Assembly: GCA_002506645.1 (NCBI GenBank)
Contig: DAXY01000014.1
Span: 1-5,657, forward strand
Length of the DNA: 5,657 bases
Direction: 5' to 3'
Source: Vulcanisaeta distributa
GTDB lineage: Archaea; Thermoproteota; Thermoprotei; Thermoproteales; Thermocladiaceae
Shown: in pieces, positions 5,351 to 5,657 of the stretch
How the letters are laid out: each line of letters begins with the position of its first letter
Position numbering within the stretch: the first letter of the stretch is position 1
Translations under genes and position numbers: made by a program
The notes under the pieces: model-generated
What the model was told of the DNA's origin: nothing
The model's input: the letters and a program-made list of their open reading frames with translations, nothing else
The model's database searches: none

Positions 5351-5599
5351 GGTTTCAGGGAGTTTTTCCTGGCAAAGGCATGTTATTGAGAACTCGGCCT
5401 AGCAACCCTGGCTTGCCCGTGATAGGCTTCTAAGTAAGTGATCTGCTTCAAGGCCTTGCTTCAACTATTAATCACTAAGTCCAATGAACATATTGACTAT
5501 AAAGAGGCCCGCCAACACGCTCGACCCACCCTCTAAGAATGCCTAAGTGACTTTTCGTGAGCCCATATGGTTCAGGGTGATGAGGCGAATGAGCGTTAA

Positions 5600-5657
5600 T
5601 GGAGCCCCGGCCGGGATTCGAACCCGGGACCTCCCGCTTACGAGGCTTGCACGGGGC
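5600..5657 (-). tRNA. tRNA-Thr(CGU), 3' part, probably interrupted by an intron
   Basis: Read on the minus strand, the 3' side of a tRNA is complete. It has anticodon loop CTCGTAA (5638-5644), anticodon 3' stem GCGGG (5633-5637), variable loop AGGTC, T arm CCGGG-TTCGAAT-CCCGG (5611-5627), acceptor 3' strand CCGGGGC (5604-5610), discriminator U (5603) and an encoded CCA (5600-5602). The loop gives anticodon CGU, threonine, and U73 with C72 and G71 fits archaeal tRNA-Thr. The 5' side fails: the bases before the loop are CAAGC, of which only GC pairs properly with GCGGG next to the loop, and further upstream GCCCCGTG does not resemble a D arm. The simplest reading is a non-canonical intron around 29/30 whose 5' exon lies beyond the window. 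A split-tRNA 3' half or a tRNA fragment left by integration would look the same. If the intron sits in the loop, the anticodon call would change. Confidence 0.8.

Larger units (their letters stand above)
5272..5599. other. Intergenic region without a convincing gene
   Basis: This 328-bp stretch contains the glycoprotein promoter and its upstream repeats at the left, and the downstream flank of the tRNA at the right. Only short frames are open: 5317-5433 on the plus strand (38 codons, ATG) and an interrupted minus-strand frame from 5566 to about 5495. Neither has a family resemblance. Two copies of GCTTCAA (5445-5451 and 5458-5464) flank GGCCTT. A TATA-like CTATAAAG lies at 5497-5504 but faces no ORF of useful length. 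I see no terminator hairpin and no complete C/D-box or tRNA-like structure between 5351 and 5599. Confidence 0.5.

Noticed and set aside
5330..5583. C/D-box guide RNA, suggested by GTGATGA at 5330-5336 and 5577-5583
   Set aside because: No CTGA D or D' box follows either copy on the plus strand at a plausible distance.

Overview
The window looks like chromosomal DNA from a hyperthermophilic crenarchaeon (Thermoproteota), most likely Thermoproteales; a Vulcanisaeta- or Caldivirga-like organism is my best guess. The reasons are an archaeal clamp-loader large subunit, an archaeal DUF89 phosphatase with an N-terminal CxxC, AGG as the dominant arginine codon, TATA boxes about 25-28 bp before start codons (leaderless mRNAs), strong GGAGGTGA ribosome sites only on downstream genes, and an encoded-CCA tRNA whose 5' side stops looking like tRNA inside the anticodon stem. 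The genus is inference.

Layout. Bases 1-85 are a G/T-rich leader with a TATA box. rfcL (86-1396, +) follows, and overlapping its end is a small gene of unknown function (1344-1574, +) with its own near-perfect Shine-Dalgarno inside rfcL. Running towards it, with a 20-bp tail-to-tail overlap, is a TRIC/UPF0126 seven-helix cation channel homologue (1555-2232, -). A divergent intergenic region holds two back-to-back promoters. The rightward one drives an unrecognised 47-residue ORF (2360-2503, +), then a DUF89 metal-dependent damage-control phosphatase (2522-3364, +). After a 32-bp convergent spacer comes a 624-residue secreted, heavily N-glycosylatable, Ala/Ser/Asn-rich protein (3397-5271, -). 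Its upstream region (5272-5599) has no convincing gene but carries the promoter and direct repeats. The window ends in the 3' part of a tRNA on the minus strand (5600-5657), anticodon CGU (Thr) if read contiguously.

How the genes fit together. rfcL and the small overlapping gene are probably one transcript tied to replication clamp loading, although nothing in the small protein names its job. The 47-residue ORF and the DUF89 gene form a second two-gene unit. The TRIC homologue and the secreted glycoprotein are each monocistronic. I see no IS element, CRISPR array, toxin-antitoxin pair or phage gene. The points most worth following are the surface glycoprotein, the overlapping small gene at the rfcL tail, the untracked small ORF, and the interrupted tRNA.
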